Part shown: positions 34,241 through 43,918 of the stretch, one piece after another | How the letters are laid out: the number at the start of each line of letters is the position of its first letter | Numbering within the stretch: the stretch's first letter is position 1 | Assembly: GCF_010548305.1 (NCBI RefSeq) | Contig: NZ_JAAGLV010000006.1 | Span: 62,001-126,000, forward strand | Length of the DNA stretch: 64,000 bases | Source: Streptomyces sp. SID13031 | Lineage (GTDB): Bacteria > Actinomycetota > Actinomycetes > Propionibacteriales > Kribbellaceae | Reading direction: 5' to 3' | The notes under the pieces: generated by a model | Seen by the model: only the letters and a program-made list of their open reading frames with translations | Told to the model about the DNA's origin: nothing | The model's database searches: none | Made by a program: the position numbers and the translations under genes

Positions 34241-36055
34241 CTAGGACCCGCACCTGTCTAGATCGGGGTAGTCCTCACATAGCCTCGGGCCCTGCGCGTT
34301 GCCTGCGTACAGCCGGAGGTCGTCGAGCCGCCCAGCGAACGATTTCCCGGCCGTACGGGCCGCGCCGACCACCGTGGCACCGGCGCGGGGCGGGGTTGCC
34401 GGGTAAGACTGGCTCGATCCGTCTGAGCCTCGGTAGTCGACCGTCAGGAACAGGTCACCGGTCGGATCGGTGTCGGTCGGCAGGGTGTATGCGCCCGCGA
34501 GCAGATGCCACTCGGCAAGCGTCTCGCGGTCGACCTTCGCGGTCGCGAGGGTCTCCCCTGTCGACGCTGCGTCGCCTCGCGCGAAGATGAACTGGCCACG
34601 GAATTCGTCGAGTGGCTGGTACTCCAGCCGCCAGGTGTCCTTCCCGCTCGTCCCCTGACGCGCGATCACCACCGGCTTGGAGGAGTCGGCGAGCTTGACC
34701 CGGACCGCGACGGTGAAGCTCAGGCTGCCGTCGACGACCGGGCTGTTCAGCGTCACGGACTCGCGAGACTTGCCGGTCATCTCCAGCACGTGGCCGCGCT
34801 CGGGGTCGTCGACGAAGGCGCCCGACTGGTTGCTGGTGGCACCGAAGCCCGCGACGGTGAGGTCGGCGCCACGCACGGTCTCGGGAGTGTGCCAGACGTT
34901 GCCGGCGCCCTTGACCGCGTTGTCGAACGGCCAGTATGCCGCCAGGCCGGCAGCGAGCCGGTCGTTCCCGCTCGAGCCCAGCCGAGGGTCGACCAACGCC
35001 GGGATCTCCTCGGGGACGATCACCCGCTGCCACAGATTGATCTGGTCCAGTGAGCCGGCGAACTGCCCGGTGAATACACCTGCATACTTCGCCCGGCCGA
35101 CCGTCAGCGGCCCGGATGCTTGCCAGGCCGGCGTGGTCGGGGACGTCGCGGTCTGCTGGGACCTGCCGTTGACGTACAACTGCAGCGCGCCGGTCGAAGC
35201 GTCGTACGTGCCGATCAGGTGGGTCCAGGCGCCGTTGACCGGAGCCTCCTTGGAGGCAGCCTGGTAGCGGGTCGGGTTGTTCACGTCCGCGGAAGTGCGG
35301 GCGAAGAGCCAACGCTTGGCCGACGCGTCGTAGTACAGGCCGAAGGCGCTGCTGTTGGTGCCGGACACAGCCGCGACCACGCCGGTCTGACTGGCTTTGG
35401 TCGGCCTGGCCCAGGCCGAGATCGTGAAGCTCTTGGAGGTGTCGACCACCGGCTCGGCGGCCTCGGCGTAGTCGTTGGTCCCGTCCAAGGCCACTGAGCC
35501 GATGATCCGGCCCTTGCCATCGAGGGAGGCGCCGTTGACGAGAGTCAGCGGATGGGCCGGCACCGCCGCGTCAGCTGCCGTCGTACCTGACCCGTCGTCG
35601 AACCCCCAGGACCCGACCGGCTTCGGCCGTGGCCCGACATTGAACAGGAAACGCGCCGAGGTACTGAACTGGCCGAGCTCGTTGACGCTCTGCACGTCCA
35701 GGGTGTTCCACCCCGCGTACGGAGGGGTCAGCGACAGCGTCAGGTTCGCGCCGTCGTGATCCTCGATCACGGAGTTGAACCTGACCCGGGTGCTGACCAG
35801 GTTCGGTGAGGTGGCCGTGATCGTGACGGTGACCGGCTCACCGGTGACGGCCGTCTTCGGGCACGACGGCTGCGTCCCGCAGTCGAGGATCTCGACGCCG
35901 TTGTACGACACCGCGATCTGCGGTGGCGCCGGCGGTACCGGCGGATCGTCGAGCGAGCCGGCCGCGGCCTGCAGACCGGTCAGCCCCGCGATCGCGAAAC
36001 TCAGCGCCGCGATCACAACTGCCCCGCGCACGCGTCGATTACCCCACCTGGCCAT
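34241..36055 (-). CDS. Secreted protein with two LamG-like domains
   Basis: 604 residues from ATG 36055, which follows GGGAGG; a 16-codon upstream extension lacks a signal. The signal peptide (VRGAVVIAALSFAIAGLTGL) is followed by an Ig/CBM-like beta region and then two concanavalin-A-like LamG domains (about 150-340 and 375-590). Each has the typical VGSVALDGTNDYAEA or RGADLTVAGFG start and TFTISAWARPTKASQTG or SLSFTVAVRVKLADSSK core. LamG domains bind polysaccharide or protein; this is probably an extracellular adhesin or carbohydrate-binding protein. Cysteines at the mature N-terminus and C-terminus may cross-link. Confidence 0.85.
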   Translation of the reverse strand: MARWGNRRVRGAVVIAALSFAIAGLTGLQAAAGSLDDPPVPPAPPQIAVSYNGVEILDCGTQPSCPKTAVTGEPVTVTITATSPNLVSTRVRFNSVIEDHDGANLTLSLTPPYAGWNTLDVQSVNELGQFSTSARFLFNVGPRPKPVGSWGFDDGSGTTAADAAVPAHPLTLVNGASLDGKGRIIGSVALDGTNDYAEAAEPVVDTSKSFTISAWARPTKASQTGVVAAVSGTNSSAFGLYYDASAKRWLFARTSADVNNPTRYQAASKEAPVNGAWTHLIGTYDASTGALQLYVNGRSQQTATSPTTPAWQASGPLTVGRAKYAGVFTGQFAGSLDQINLWQRVIVPEEIPALVDPRLGSSGNDRLAAGLAAYWPFDNAVKGAGNVWHTPETVRGADLTVAGFGATSNQSGAFVDDPERGHVLEMTGKSRESVTLNSPVVDGSLSFTVAVRVKLADSSKPVVIARQGTSGKDTWRLEYQPLDEFRGQFIFARGDAASTGETLATAKVDRETLAEWHLLAGAYTLPTDTDPTGDLFLTVDYRGSDGSSQSYPATPPRAGATVVGAARTAGKSFAGRLDDLRLYAGNAQGPRLCEDYPDLDRCGS

Positions 36056-36181
36056 GAAGCCCTCCCAACAACACACCAGGCTCCTGCAGCCAGGCGGCCG
36101 CATCAGCCTGAAGGGTTGCCTGCAATGCCGTCCAGCGACTTACCGGGATCTGCAGGAACCTGCAAATGCTGTAACGCCGGG

Positions 36182-37721
<1,540 letters not shown>

Positions 37722-39221
37722 TCAGCGCACCCGGTGCAGGCTGAGCCGCACGTCGTCCAGGCGCAGCGGCGCGGGAACGTGACCGTCTTGCCCGGCGAAC
37801 ATGTCGGCGACCGGTGAGACCGTCAGGAAGAGCTTCTTCCCGGCTGGTACGTCGACGGCGATCCCCGGCAGGTCGACGGTGCGGCGCACTCCATGGACCG
37901 GGCGGAGTTCGCGCAGCGGCATCGTGTTGTTCTGAACGATCTTCGCGTCCAGCGGCGTGGTCCCGACACTGAGCGCGAAGAAGGCGGCCGCCCCCGGGAC
38001 CAGACTGCTCACCTTCGCCTTGAGCTGCGGAACACCCGCGACCGTGATCGGCCCCTCGGCCACAGCGGTCGTCACAGCGTTCACCTTGCCCAGCCGGTAC
38101 TGCGTGTTCGGTGTCAGCTGTCGTTGCGTAAGGCAACGGCCGTCCGCGGTGGCGAGGTGGTAGCTGCCGAAACCCGAGAGTCCGGTGTCCTCGTGCTTGA
38201 GGTTGCGATCCATGAAGCGTTGCTCGAGCGCGGCGAACGTCGGGCTGCCGAGAGCGATCGAGCACGGGTCGCCGGGCGTGACGAAACCGGGCGGGACGAC
38301 GCTCGGCAAGGTGTGCCCGGCGTTGTAGCCGACGAAGAGCGACTTGGACCGCGCCCGTGCGGTGAGCGCCTTGTCGAAGTTCTGCAGCCCCTGGTTGAGG
38401 TTGAACAGGTTGTCGGACAGGCCCTGGCCGATCAGCACCGGGATGTCGAGCTTGCGCCCGTGCTTCACCTGCCAGGACGGACCGTTCTTGGCGAAGAACG
38501 CCGTCAGATCACGGCCGGCCTGACCAGTCGGCCATTGGCCGGTGGTGATCAAGACGACGAACCCCGCCTGGACGGCCGGCGGCAGATGCGTACCACCGCC
38601 CGCGTACAGGAGCGACAGCCACATCGTCCGGGCCGCCTCCGACGGCGCGAGGCTCTCTTTGAGATCCCACCAGGTGATCTCGGGCGCCAGCGCGTCGAAG
38701 CGGGTCCGGCCCTTGTCGCGCAGCTCCGCGAAGGCCCCGGCGAACTGATAGCCACCCCCGTACGAGCCACCGATCGCCCCGATCAACGGGTCGCCCGGTC
38801 GTTGCCTGGTGACCCAGTCCAGACCAGCGACCAAGTCGACCAGTTTGACCACGTCGCGGCCTTCGAGCTCCGGGTTCATCACGTGCGCGACGCCGGTCGA
38901 CTCCCCGAAGCTGCGCTGGTCGAAGCTCAGGACGCCGTACCCGGCGTCGAGCCACGATTTGAAGGCGGCCGCGTCCTTGGTCCGGCTCCCGCCCCACCCA
39001 TGACTGTGGAAAACGAGCGGCACGGTGTGTCCAGCTGACGCATCCGCCGGTTGGAACAGGGAGTAGCAAATCCGCACCGGCGCCGTAGTACCGGGCTCTG
39101 GCACGCTCGCGACACACCCGTTCGTTGTCACCGGGCCCGCAGCAGCGTGGGCCGATGGGGCGACGACTACCGAACTGAGCAGAGCCAGGCTGACTGCGAT
39201 ACGAATGACGTGGCGGGACAT
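37722..39221 (-). CDS. Secreted alpha/beta hydrolase, S15/CocE-like
   Basis: 499 residues. A signal peptide (IRIAVSLALLSSVVVAPSAHA) is followed by an alpha/beta hydrolase core with FHSHGWGGSRT (oxyanion region) and nucleophile Ser153 in GAIGGSYGGGYQ; Asp and His candidates lie in GQGLSDNLFN and GYNAGHTLPS. A C-terminal beta-rich domain (about 360-499) resembles the jelly-roll of X-prolyl dipeptidyl peptidases/CocE esterases. It probably acts outside the cell on an ester or dipeptide substrate. ATG 39221 follows a G-rich site; a much longer in-frame open frame that continues to 41183 is antisense to the antiporter gene and is not coding. Confidence 0.85.
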   Translation of the reverse strand: MSRHVIRIAVSLALLSSVVVAPSAHAAAGPVTTNGCVASVPEPGTTAPVRICYSLFQPADASAGHTVPLVFHSHGWGGSRTKDAAAFKSWLDAGYGVLSFDQRSFGESTGVAHVMNPELEGRDVVKLVDLVAGLDWVTRQRPGDPLIGAIGGSYGGGYQFAGAFAELRDKGRTRFDALAPEITWWDLKESLAPSEAARTMWLSLLYAGGGTHLPPAVQAGFVVLITTGQWPTGQAGRDLTAFFAKNGPSWQVKHGRKLDIPVLIGQGLSDNLFNLNQGLQNFDKALTARARSKSLFVGYNAGHTLPSVVPPGFVTPGDPCSIALGSPTFAALEQRFMDRNLKHEDTGLSGFGSYHLATADGRCLTQRQLTPNTQYRLGKVNAVTTAVAEGPITVAGVPQLKAKVSSLVPGAAAFFALSVGTTPLDAKIVQNNTMPLRELRPVHGVRRTVDLPGIAVDVPAGKKLFLTVSPVADMFAGQDGHVPAPLRLDDVRLSLHRVR

Positions 39222-39344
39222 GTGACCCCCAGTGGTCGTGGCGTGCCGGTGCGCACACGGTAGATGATTGCAGGCCGGTCGGACAGTTCCTGATCTCCGC
39301 TGTGGGCGAACCGCGCAGCAGCCGCCAATAGCGCCTGCGAGACT

Positions 39345-41252
39345 GTGCGCGTGGATATCGCGATCGAGATCGTTGCCCTCGTCGCCTTGGTCGCGGCAGG
39401 GGCCGCGCTGGCTCGGCGGATCGGGCTCTCGGCTCCCCTCCTGCTCGTCGTGATCGGGGTCGCCGCCTCGTACCTGCCGTTCGTGCCCCGGGTCGAGCTG
39501 TCCCACGAGGTCGTCCTGGTCGGCTTCCTGCCGCCGCTGCTGTACTCCGCGGCGATCAAAACCAGCCTCGTCGACTTCTCCAAGCACCGCCGCTCCATCG
39601 GCCTGCTGTCCGTCGGCCTGGTCGCCTTCACCGCCGCGGGAGTCGGGCTGGTCGCCTACTGGCTGCTCGGTCCGTCGATGGTCAGTGAGAACCCGCTCCC
39701 GCTGTGGGCTGCCTTCGCCATCGGTGCGGTCGTGGCGCCGCCCGACGCAGTCGCGGCCACCGCGATCGCCAAGAAGGTCGGCCTGCCCCGGCGCGTGGTG
39801 ACGATCCTCGAGGGCGAAAGCCTGCTCAACGACGCGACCGCGCTGGTCTGCCTGAACACCGCGATCGCCGCCGCCCTGATCACGCCGACCTTCCTGCACG
39901 TCGGCCTCGACTTCCTCCGCGCGGCCGGCGGTGGCGTCGTGGTCGGCCTGATCGTCGCGTTCGTCCTCGCCAAGGTCCGCAAGCGCTTCACCGATCCCGT
40001 GCTGGACACCACCCTCAGCCTGACTGCACCGTTCATCGCGTACGTCGCCGCCGAGAACCACTACGTGCACGCGTCGGGCGTGCTCGCCGTCGTCGTGACC
40101 GGCCTGCTGCTCGGCCACAAGGCGCCGATCATCCAGTCGGCGGCGTCCCGGATCTCCGAGCGGACCAACTGGCGCACCTTCCAGTTCCTGCTCGAGAACA
40201 CGGTCTTCCTGCTGATCGGCCTGCAGACCCGATGGATCCTCGACGACCTCTCGCGGAGCCCTCTGTCGGGCTGGACCATCGCGGTGGCCACGATCGGCGT
40301 CTTCCTGGCCACCGTCCTGCTCCGCCCGATCTGGCTCTTCCCGGTCACCTACCTGTCCCGGCGAATCCTTGGCCGCTCCCGGCCTGGCCCGGTCAGCGTG
40401 CAGGCCCTCGTCGTCGTCTCCTGGGCCGGGATGCGCGGCGTGGTCACGCTGGCGGCCGTCTTCATCCTGCCGGAGAACACACCGCACCGCGAAGTACTGG
40501 TCTTCATGGCACTCGTGGTGACCGCCGGGACCCTGCTGCTGCAGGGGTCGACCCTGCCTTGGCTCGTACGCCGGTTGCGGCTGCCCGGCCCCGACCCTGC
40601 CGAGGACGCGCTGCAGGAAGCCGCCGTACTGCAAGGTGCGCACCGCGCCGCGGAGCAGAAGCTCGACGAGCTCGTCACCCCGAACGACCCGCCGGAGGTC
40701 GTCACCCTGCTGCGCCAACGCGGCGAATCCCGGGCCCTCGCCGCCTGGGAACGCCTCGGCCGGGCGGAGACCGATCTGGAGACGCCGAGCGAGGCCTACC
40801 GCCGGCTGCGGATGGCGATGCTGGACACCGAACGGGCGCACATCCTCAAGGTCCGCGACGACGGCCTGGTCGCCGACGAGGTGCTCCAGCGCGCCCAGAT
40901 CGCGCTCGACATCGAGGAGTCGATCCTCGACCGCTCCGAGGCCGACGACGTCGGCGGGCAGTCGGACAACCTGACCGCTCCCCCGACGACGGCCGCCGAA
41001 TGCGAACACCTGGCCGCCGCACCCTGCGTGCTTACGCCGAAGACGCCTGAGGGCTGCGAGGAGTGCCTCCGCGACGGCGGCACCTGGGTCCACCTGCGGC
41101 TGTGTCTGGGCTGCGGCCACGTCGGTTGCTGCGACTCGTCGCCCGCGCGGCACGCGAGCAAGCACTTCGACGAGACCGCGCACCCGGTGATGCGCAGCTT
41201 CGAGGCCGGCGAGACTTGGCGCTGGTGCTTCGTAGACGAGAAGCTTGGCTGA
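39345..41252 (+). CDS. Na+/H+ antiporter (CPA1) fused to a UBP-type zinc finger
   Basis: 635 residues. The first ~410 form a NhaP-type monovalent cation/proton antiporter: about 12 hydrophobic segments with the ion-binding region GAVVAPPDAVAATAIAKKVG and GESLLNDATALV. A cytoplasmic helical region follows, and the last ~85 residues (ECEHLAAAPC, CEECLRDGG, CLGCGHVGCCDSS, HASKHF, HPVMRSFEAG) carry the cysteine/histidine pattern of the UBP-type zinc finger known mainly from eukaryotic ubiquitin enzymes. The GTG start is weakly supported; another GTG lies two codons later. The stop overlaps the HIT gene start (TGATG). Confidence 0.9.
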   Translation: MRVDIAIEIVALVALVAAGAALARRIGLSAPLLLVVIGVAASYLPFVPRVELSHEVVLVGFLPPLLYSAAIKTSLVDFSKHRRSIGLLSVGLVAFTAAGVGLVAYWLLGPSMVSENPLPLWAAFAIGAVVAPPDAVAATAIAKKVGLPRRVVTILEGESLLNDATALVCLNTAIAAALITPTFLHVGLDFLRAAGGGVVVGLIVAFVLAKVRKRFTDPVLDTTLSLTAPFIAYVAAENHYVHASGVLAVVVTGLLLGHKAPIIQSAASRISERTNWRTFQFLLENTVFLLIGLQTRWILDDLSRSPLSGWTIAVATIGVFLATVLLRPIWLFPVTYLSRRILGRSRPGPVSVQALVVVSWAGMRGVVTLAAVFILPENTPHREVLVFMALVVTAGTLLLQGSTLPWLVRRLRLPGPDPAEDALQEAAVLQGAHRAAEQKLDELVTPNDPPEVVTLLRQRGESRALAAWERLGRAETDLETPSEAYRRLRMAMLDTERAHILKVRDDGLVADEVLQRAQIALDIEESILDRSEADDVGGQSDNLTAPPTTAAECEHLAAAPCVLTPKTPEGCEECLRDGGTWVHLRLCLGCGHVGCCDSSPARHASKHFDETAHPVMRSFEAGETWRWCFVDEKLG

Positions 41253-41668
41253 TGGCCGACTGTCTCTTCTGCTCGATCATCGCCGGATCGACGCCAGCAC
41301 ACATCGTCTACGACACCCCTGAGGTGCTGGGCTTCCTGGACATCCGACCGGTGTTCAAGGGGCACACCCTGCTCGTCCCACGCGAGCACATCGCGACCTT
41401 GGTCGAGCTGCCCGACGAGCTGACGGTCCCGCTCTTCGGCGCCGCCCGGTCAGTCGCCGCGGCAGTCCGCACCGCCTATGACGCGCAAGGCTCCTTCGTC
41501 GCCGTCAACAACGTCGTGTCGCAGTCGGTCCCCCACCTCCACGTGCACATAGTCCCCCGCACCAAGGGCGACGGCTTGCGCGGCTTCTTCTGGCCACGCA
41601 CCAAATACGCCGACGACGCCGAAGCAGCGCAGTACGCGGAGAAACTCCAGAGCTCACTCGCCGAGTGA
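41252..41668 (+). CDS. HIT-family nucleotide hydrolase
   Basis: 138 residues. The histidine triad PHLHVHIVPR (His95, His97, His99) plus the N-terminal zinc-binding CLFCSI and FLDIRPVFKGHTLLVP place it in the HIT/Hint superfamily, which cleaves nucleotide phosphoramidates or dinucleotide polyphosphates. Cytosolic. The start was set at 41252 because it overlaps the antiporter stop (TGATG); a longer upstream open frame has no homology. The stop codon lies inside the right arm of the terminator hairpin that ends the operon. Confidence 0.92.
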   Translation: MADCLFCSIIAGSTPAHIVYDTPEVLGFLDIRPVFKGHTLLVPREHIATLVELPDELTVPLFGAARSVAAAVRTAYDAQGSFVAVNNVVSQSVPHLHVHIVPRTKGDGLRGFFWPRTKYADDAEAAQYAEKLQSSLAE

Positions 41669-41679
41669 GCTCTGGAGTT
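41643..41679. terminator. 17-bp stem terminator overlapping the HIT stop codon
   Basis: A perfect 17-bp stem (arms 41643-41659 and 41663-41679, core CCAGAGCTCACTC) with a three-base loop. The HIT stop TGA (41666-41668) sits in the right arm, so the last seven or eight codons form the left arm. It lies between the HIT gene and the convergent phoD gene and could stop both. Confidence 0.8.
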
Positions 41680-41689
41680 CCCTTGAGCG

Positions 41690-43324
41690 TTAAGGGCGCT
41701 CGGTCTCCCAGGCGATGGTGTCGGGGGCGGTCGCAGTACGGAAAGCGGCGGCCGGCGGGGTGTCAGCGGTCTGGTGGAGGCCCGGGTTGCGGTCCTCGAT
41801 GGTGAACTGGGCGCGGGTGAAGACGTCGGCGTCCTTGCTCTGGACGGCCCTGACACAGCGGAAGTCGGCGACCAGCGACTCGCGCGTGATGGTGGTGTTC
41901 ACATAGCCGCGGAGGTTGTTCTGGAAGCGCAGGTGCGGGTTCCAGCGCAGCCACGGGTGCGAGCCCGACGCCGAGTCGCTGCCGTTCCCACCCGTCGAGA
42001 TGGACGAGCAGACCAGCTCCGAGCCCACCGTCCGCGACGCCGGGTCGGCATAGTCGAGCTTCAGGTCGGACGCCCAGTGCGCGTGCACGTCACCGGTCAG
42101 TACGACGGGATTGCGCACCCGCGCGTCGACCCAGCCGCGAGTGATCCGGTCGCGTGAGGCGACATACCCGTCCCAGGCGTCCATCGAGGTGAGCTTGACC
42201 GGCCCCTCGGTGTTGTCGCGCTGGGCGAAGAACACCTGCTGGCCGAGGACGTCCCAGCGCGCCTCCGAGCGGCGGAACCCATCGATCAACCACTTCTCCT
42301 GCCGCCCACCGGTGATCGAGCGCTTCGGGTCGACCGCGGCCGGGCAGTCCTTGTAGCCGTCGCCGCAGCCCTGGTCGTCGCGGTACTGCCGGGTGTCGAG
42401 CATGTGGAAGGTCGCCAGCTCACCCCACTTCACCCGCCGGTAGAGCTGCATGTCGATGCCCCGCGGCTTCGAGGTCGCCCGCAGCGGCATGTTCTCGTAG
42501 TACGCCTGGAAGGCGGCCGCCCGGCGCTCGAGGAACCCCTCTTCCGGCTTCTCCGGGATCTCGTCGGCCCAGTTGTTGTCGACCTCGTGGTCGTCCCAGA
42601 CGACCAGCCACGGCGCCACCGCGTGCGCCGCCTGCAGATCCAGATCGCTCTTGTACTGCGCGTGCCGCTGCCGGTACGACGCCAGCGTGGTGGTCTCCGG
42701 TCCATCGTGGTCGCGCACATTGCCGCCGGGGGCGACGTACGTGTTCTTCGTGTACTCGTACTGATAGTCACCCAGGTGGAGCACCAGATCCGGCCGATCC
42801 TCCGCCAGCCGCCGGTACGCCGTGAACCAGCCGTGCTCGAACTGCGAACACGACACGAATGACATCGCCAGCTCGCGCGGAGTCGTCCCGCGAGCCGGTG
42901 CGGTGAGCGCTCTCCCGACCCGCGACGCCCGGCCGTCGACCCGGAACCGGTACCAGTACTCGCGTCCCGGTCGCAGTCCCTCGATGGTCACGTGGACCGA
43001 ATGCGCGTGCTCGGGGCGGGCCACGGCCACCCCCGAGCGCACAACGTGATGGAACCGCGCATCGCCTGCCACCTGCCACTGCACGGCGTACGAGCGGCTC
43101 GGCATGCCACCGAGGCCGTTCTCGGCGAGCGGGTCGATCGCGAGCCGGGTCCAGAGCACGAACCCGTCGGGCCACGGGTCGCCGCTCGCGACACCGAGCG
43201 TGAACGGATCCTGCGGGATGGGAGTGGCGGCCGCGGTGGTCGGTGTGGTCAGGCTCGCAAGGCCGGCGACGGCCGCTGAGGAAGCCAGACCGGCTTTCAG
43301 GACGGATCTACGGGAGGTCTCCAT
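41690..43324 (-). CDS. phoD: Alkaline phosphatase D (PhoD-like), Tat-exported
   Basis: 544 residues. A Tat signal (METSRRSVLKAG) precedes a PhoD N-terminal domain and the metallophosphoesterase core: FVSCSQFEHGWFTAYR, VLHLGDYQYEY, VVWDDHEVDNNWAD, FHMLDTRQYRDDQ, FAQRDNTEG and VVLTGDVHAHWASDL supply the metal ligands and the Asp/His/Cys that define the family. It releases phosphate from phosphodiesters and phosphomonoesters outside the membrane. A palindrome (CTTCCCG-ccc-CGGGAAG, 43334-43350) lies just upstream; no clear Shine-Dalgarno sequence. Convergent with the HIT gene. Confidence 0.93.
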   Translation of the reverse strand: METSRRSVLKAGLASSAAVAGLASLTTPTTAAATPIPQDPFTLGVASGDPWPDGFVLWTRLAIDPLAENGLGGMPSRSYAVQWQVAGDARFHHVVRSGVAVARPEHAHSVHVTIEGLRPGREYWYRFRVDGRASRVGRALTAPARGTTPRELAMSFVSCSQFEHGWFTAYRRLAEDRPDLVLHLGDYQYEYTKNTYVAPGGNVRDHDGPETTTLASYRQRHAQYKSDLDLQAAHAVAPWLVVWDDHEVDNNWADEIPEKPEEGFLERRAAAFQAYYENMPLRATSKPRGIDMQLYRRVKWGELATFHMLDTRQYRDDQGCGDGYKDCPAAVDPKRSITGGRQEKWLIDGFRRSEARWDVLGQQVFFAQRDNTEGPVKLTSMDAWDGYVASRDRITRGWVDARVRNPVVLTGDVHAHWASDLKLDYADPASRTVGSELVCSSISTGGNGSDSASGSHPWLRWNPHLRFQNNLRGYVNTTITRESLVADFRCVRAVQSKDADVFTRAQFTIEDRNPGLHQTADTPPAAAFRTATAPDTIAWETERP

Positions 43325-43333
43325 ACGCCGACG

Positions 43334-43350
43334 CTTCCCGCCCCGGGAAG
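43334..43350. promoter_or_regulatory. Palindrome 10 bases upstream of phoD
   Basis: CTTCCCG (43334-43340) and CGGGAAG (43344-43350) around CCC. It is in the 5' region of phoD and could be an operator or a leader hairpin. No clear PHO box (paired GTTCACC-like repeats) was found in the gap. Confidence 0.35.
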
Positions 43351-43467
43351 CCGACGACTGACATCCAGGTGGCCATCCGATGACAGCGATTCACGAAGTG
43401 GACTTTAAGGATTTCTGAAGGCAGCGGCAGAGCATCAGAGGAACAAGCAGATGACCGGGGGAACGTC

Positions 43468-43890
43468 ATGCATTGGGTCCGATGGGGTGTGCTCGCGGCG
43501 GCGTTGCTGCTGGCGGCTTCCTGCTCGTCCGGGGCGAGCACGACGCCGGACGCTCAGCAGCCGTCGCCCGGGAGCACGCCACAGAGCACGCTCCTGAGCA
43601 GAGTCCCGCCCGCCGGGACCCTGCCGGTGGTCGTGACGCTCGCCGGGACGTACGTGCCCGAAGGGGAGCTTGCCGACGAGTCCGCGCGACAGGCTCAGCG
43701 CCGCGCGATTCGGGCGGCGCAGGACGCCGTACTGGCTGAGCTCCCGTCGTCCGGCGTGCGGGCCGTACGGCGCTTCGCCTTCACCCCGCAGCTTGCGTTG
43801 ACGGTCGACGCGGCTGCTCTCGAACGGCTGCTGCGCTCGCAGCGAGTGGCAGCAGTTCAGGAAGACACCGCCCAGTCTCAGCACGGCTGA
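43468..43890 (+). CDS. Lipoprotein resembling a subtilase propeptide (I9-like)
   Basis: 140 residues. A lipoprotein signal peptide with lipobox LLLAASC is followed by a Ser/Pro linker and a single domain of about 95 residues. Its pattern (VVVTLAGTYVPEGEL, RRAIRAAQDAVLAEL, RFAFTPQLALTVDAAALERLLRS, VAAVQEDTAQ) resembles the I9 inhibitor/propeptide domain of subtilases: a beta-alpha-beta fold ending in a strand that would lie in the protease active site. It has no catalytic residues. The gene is 28 bases upstream of a subtilase gene, so an external chaperone/inhibitor role is likely. Confidence 0.72.
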   Translation: MHWVRWGVLAAALLLAASCSSGASTTPDAQQPSPGSTPQSTLLSRVPPAGTLPVVVTLAGTYVPEGELADESARQAQRRAIRAAQDAVLAELPSSGVRAVRRFAFTPQLALTVDAAALERLLRSQRVAAVQEDTAQSQHG

Positions 43891-43918
43891 GACGCCTAAT
43901 CCCATGGGGGGAACCATC

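Noticed and set aside
39222-41183. In-frame upstream extension giving the secreted hydrolase 1153 residues
   Set aside because: The added part is antisense to the antiporter gene; the true start with signal peptide is at 39221.
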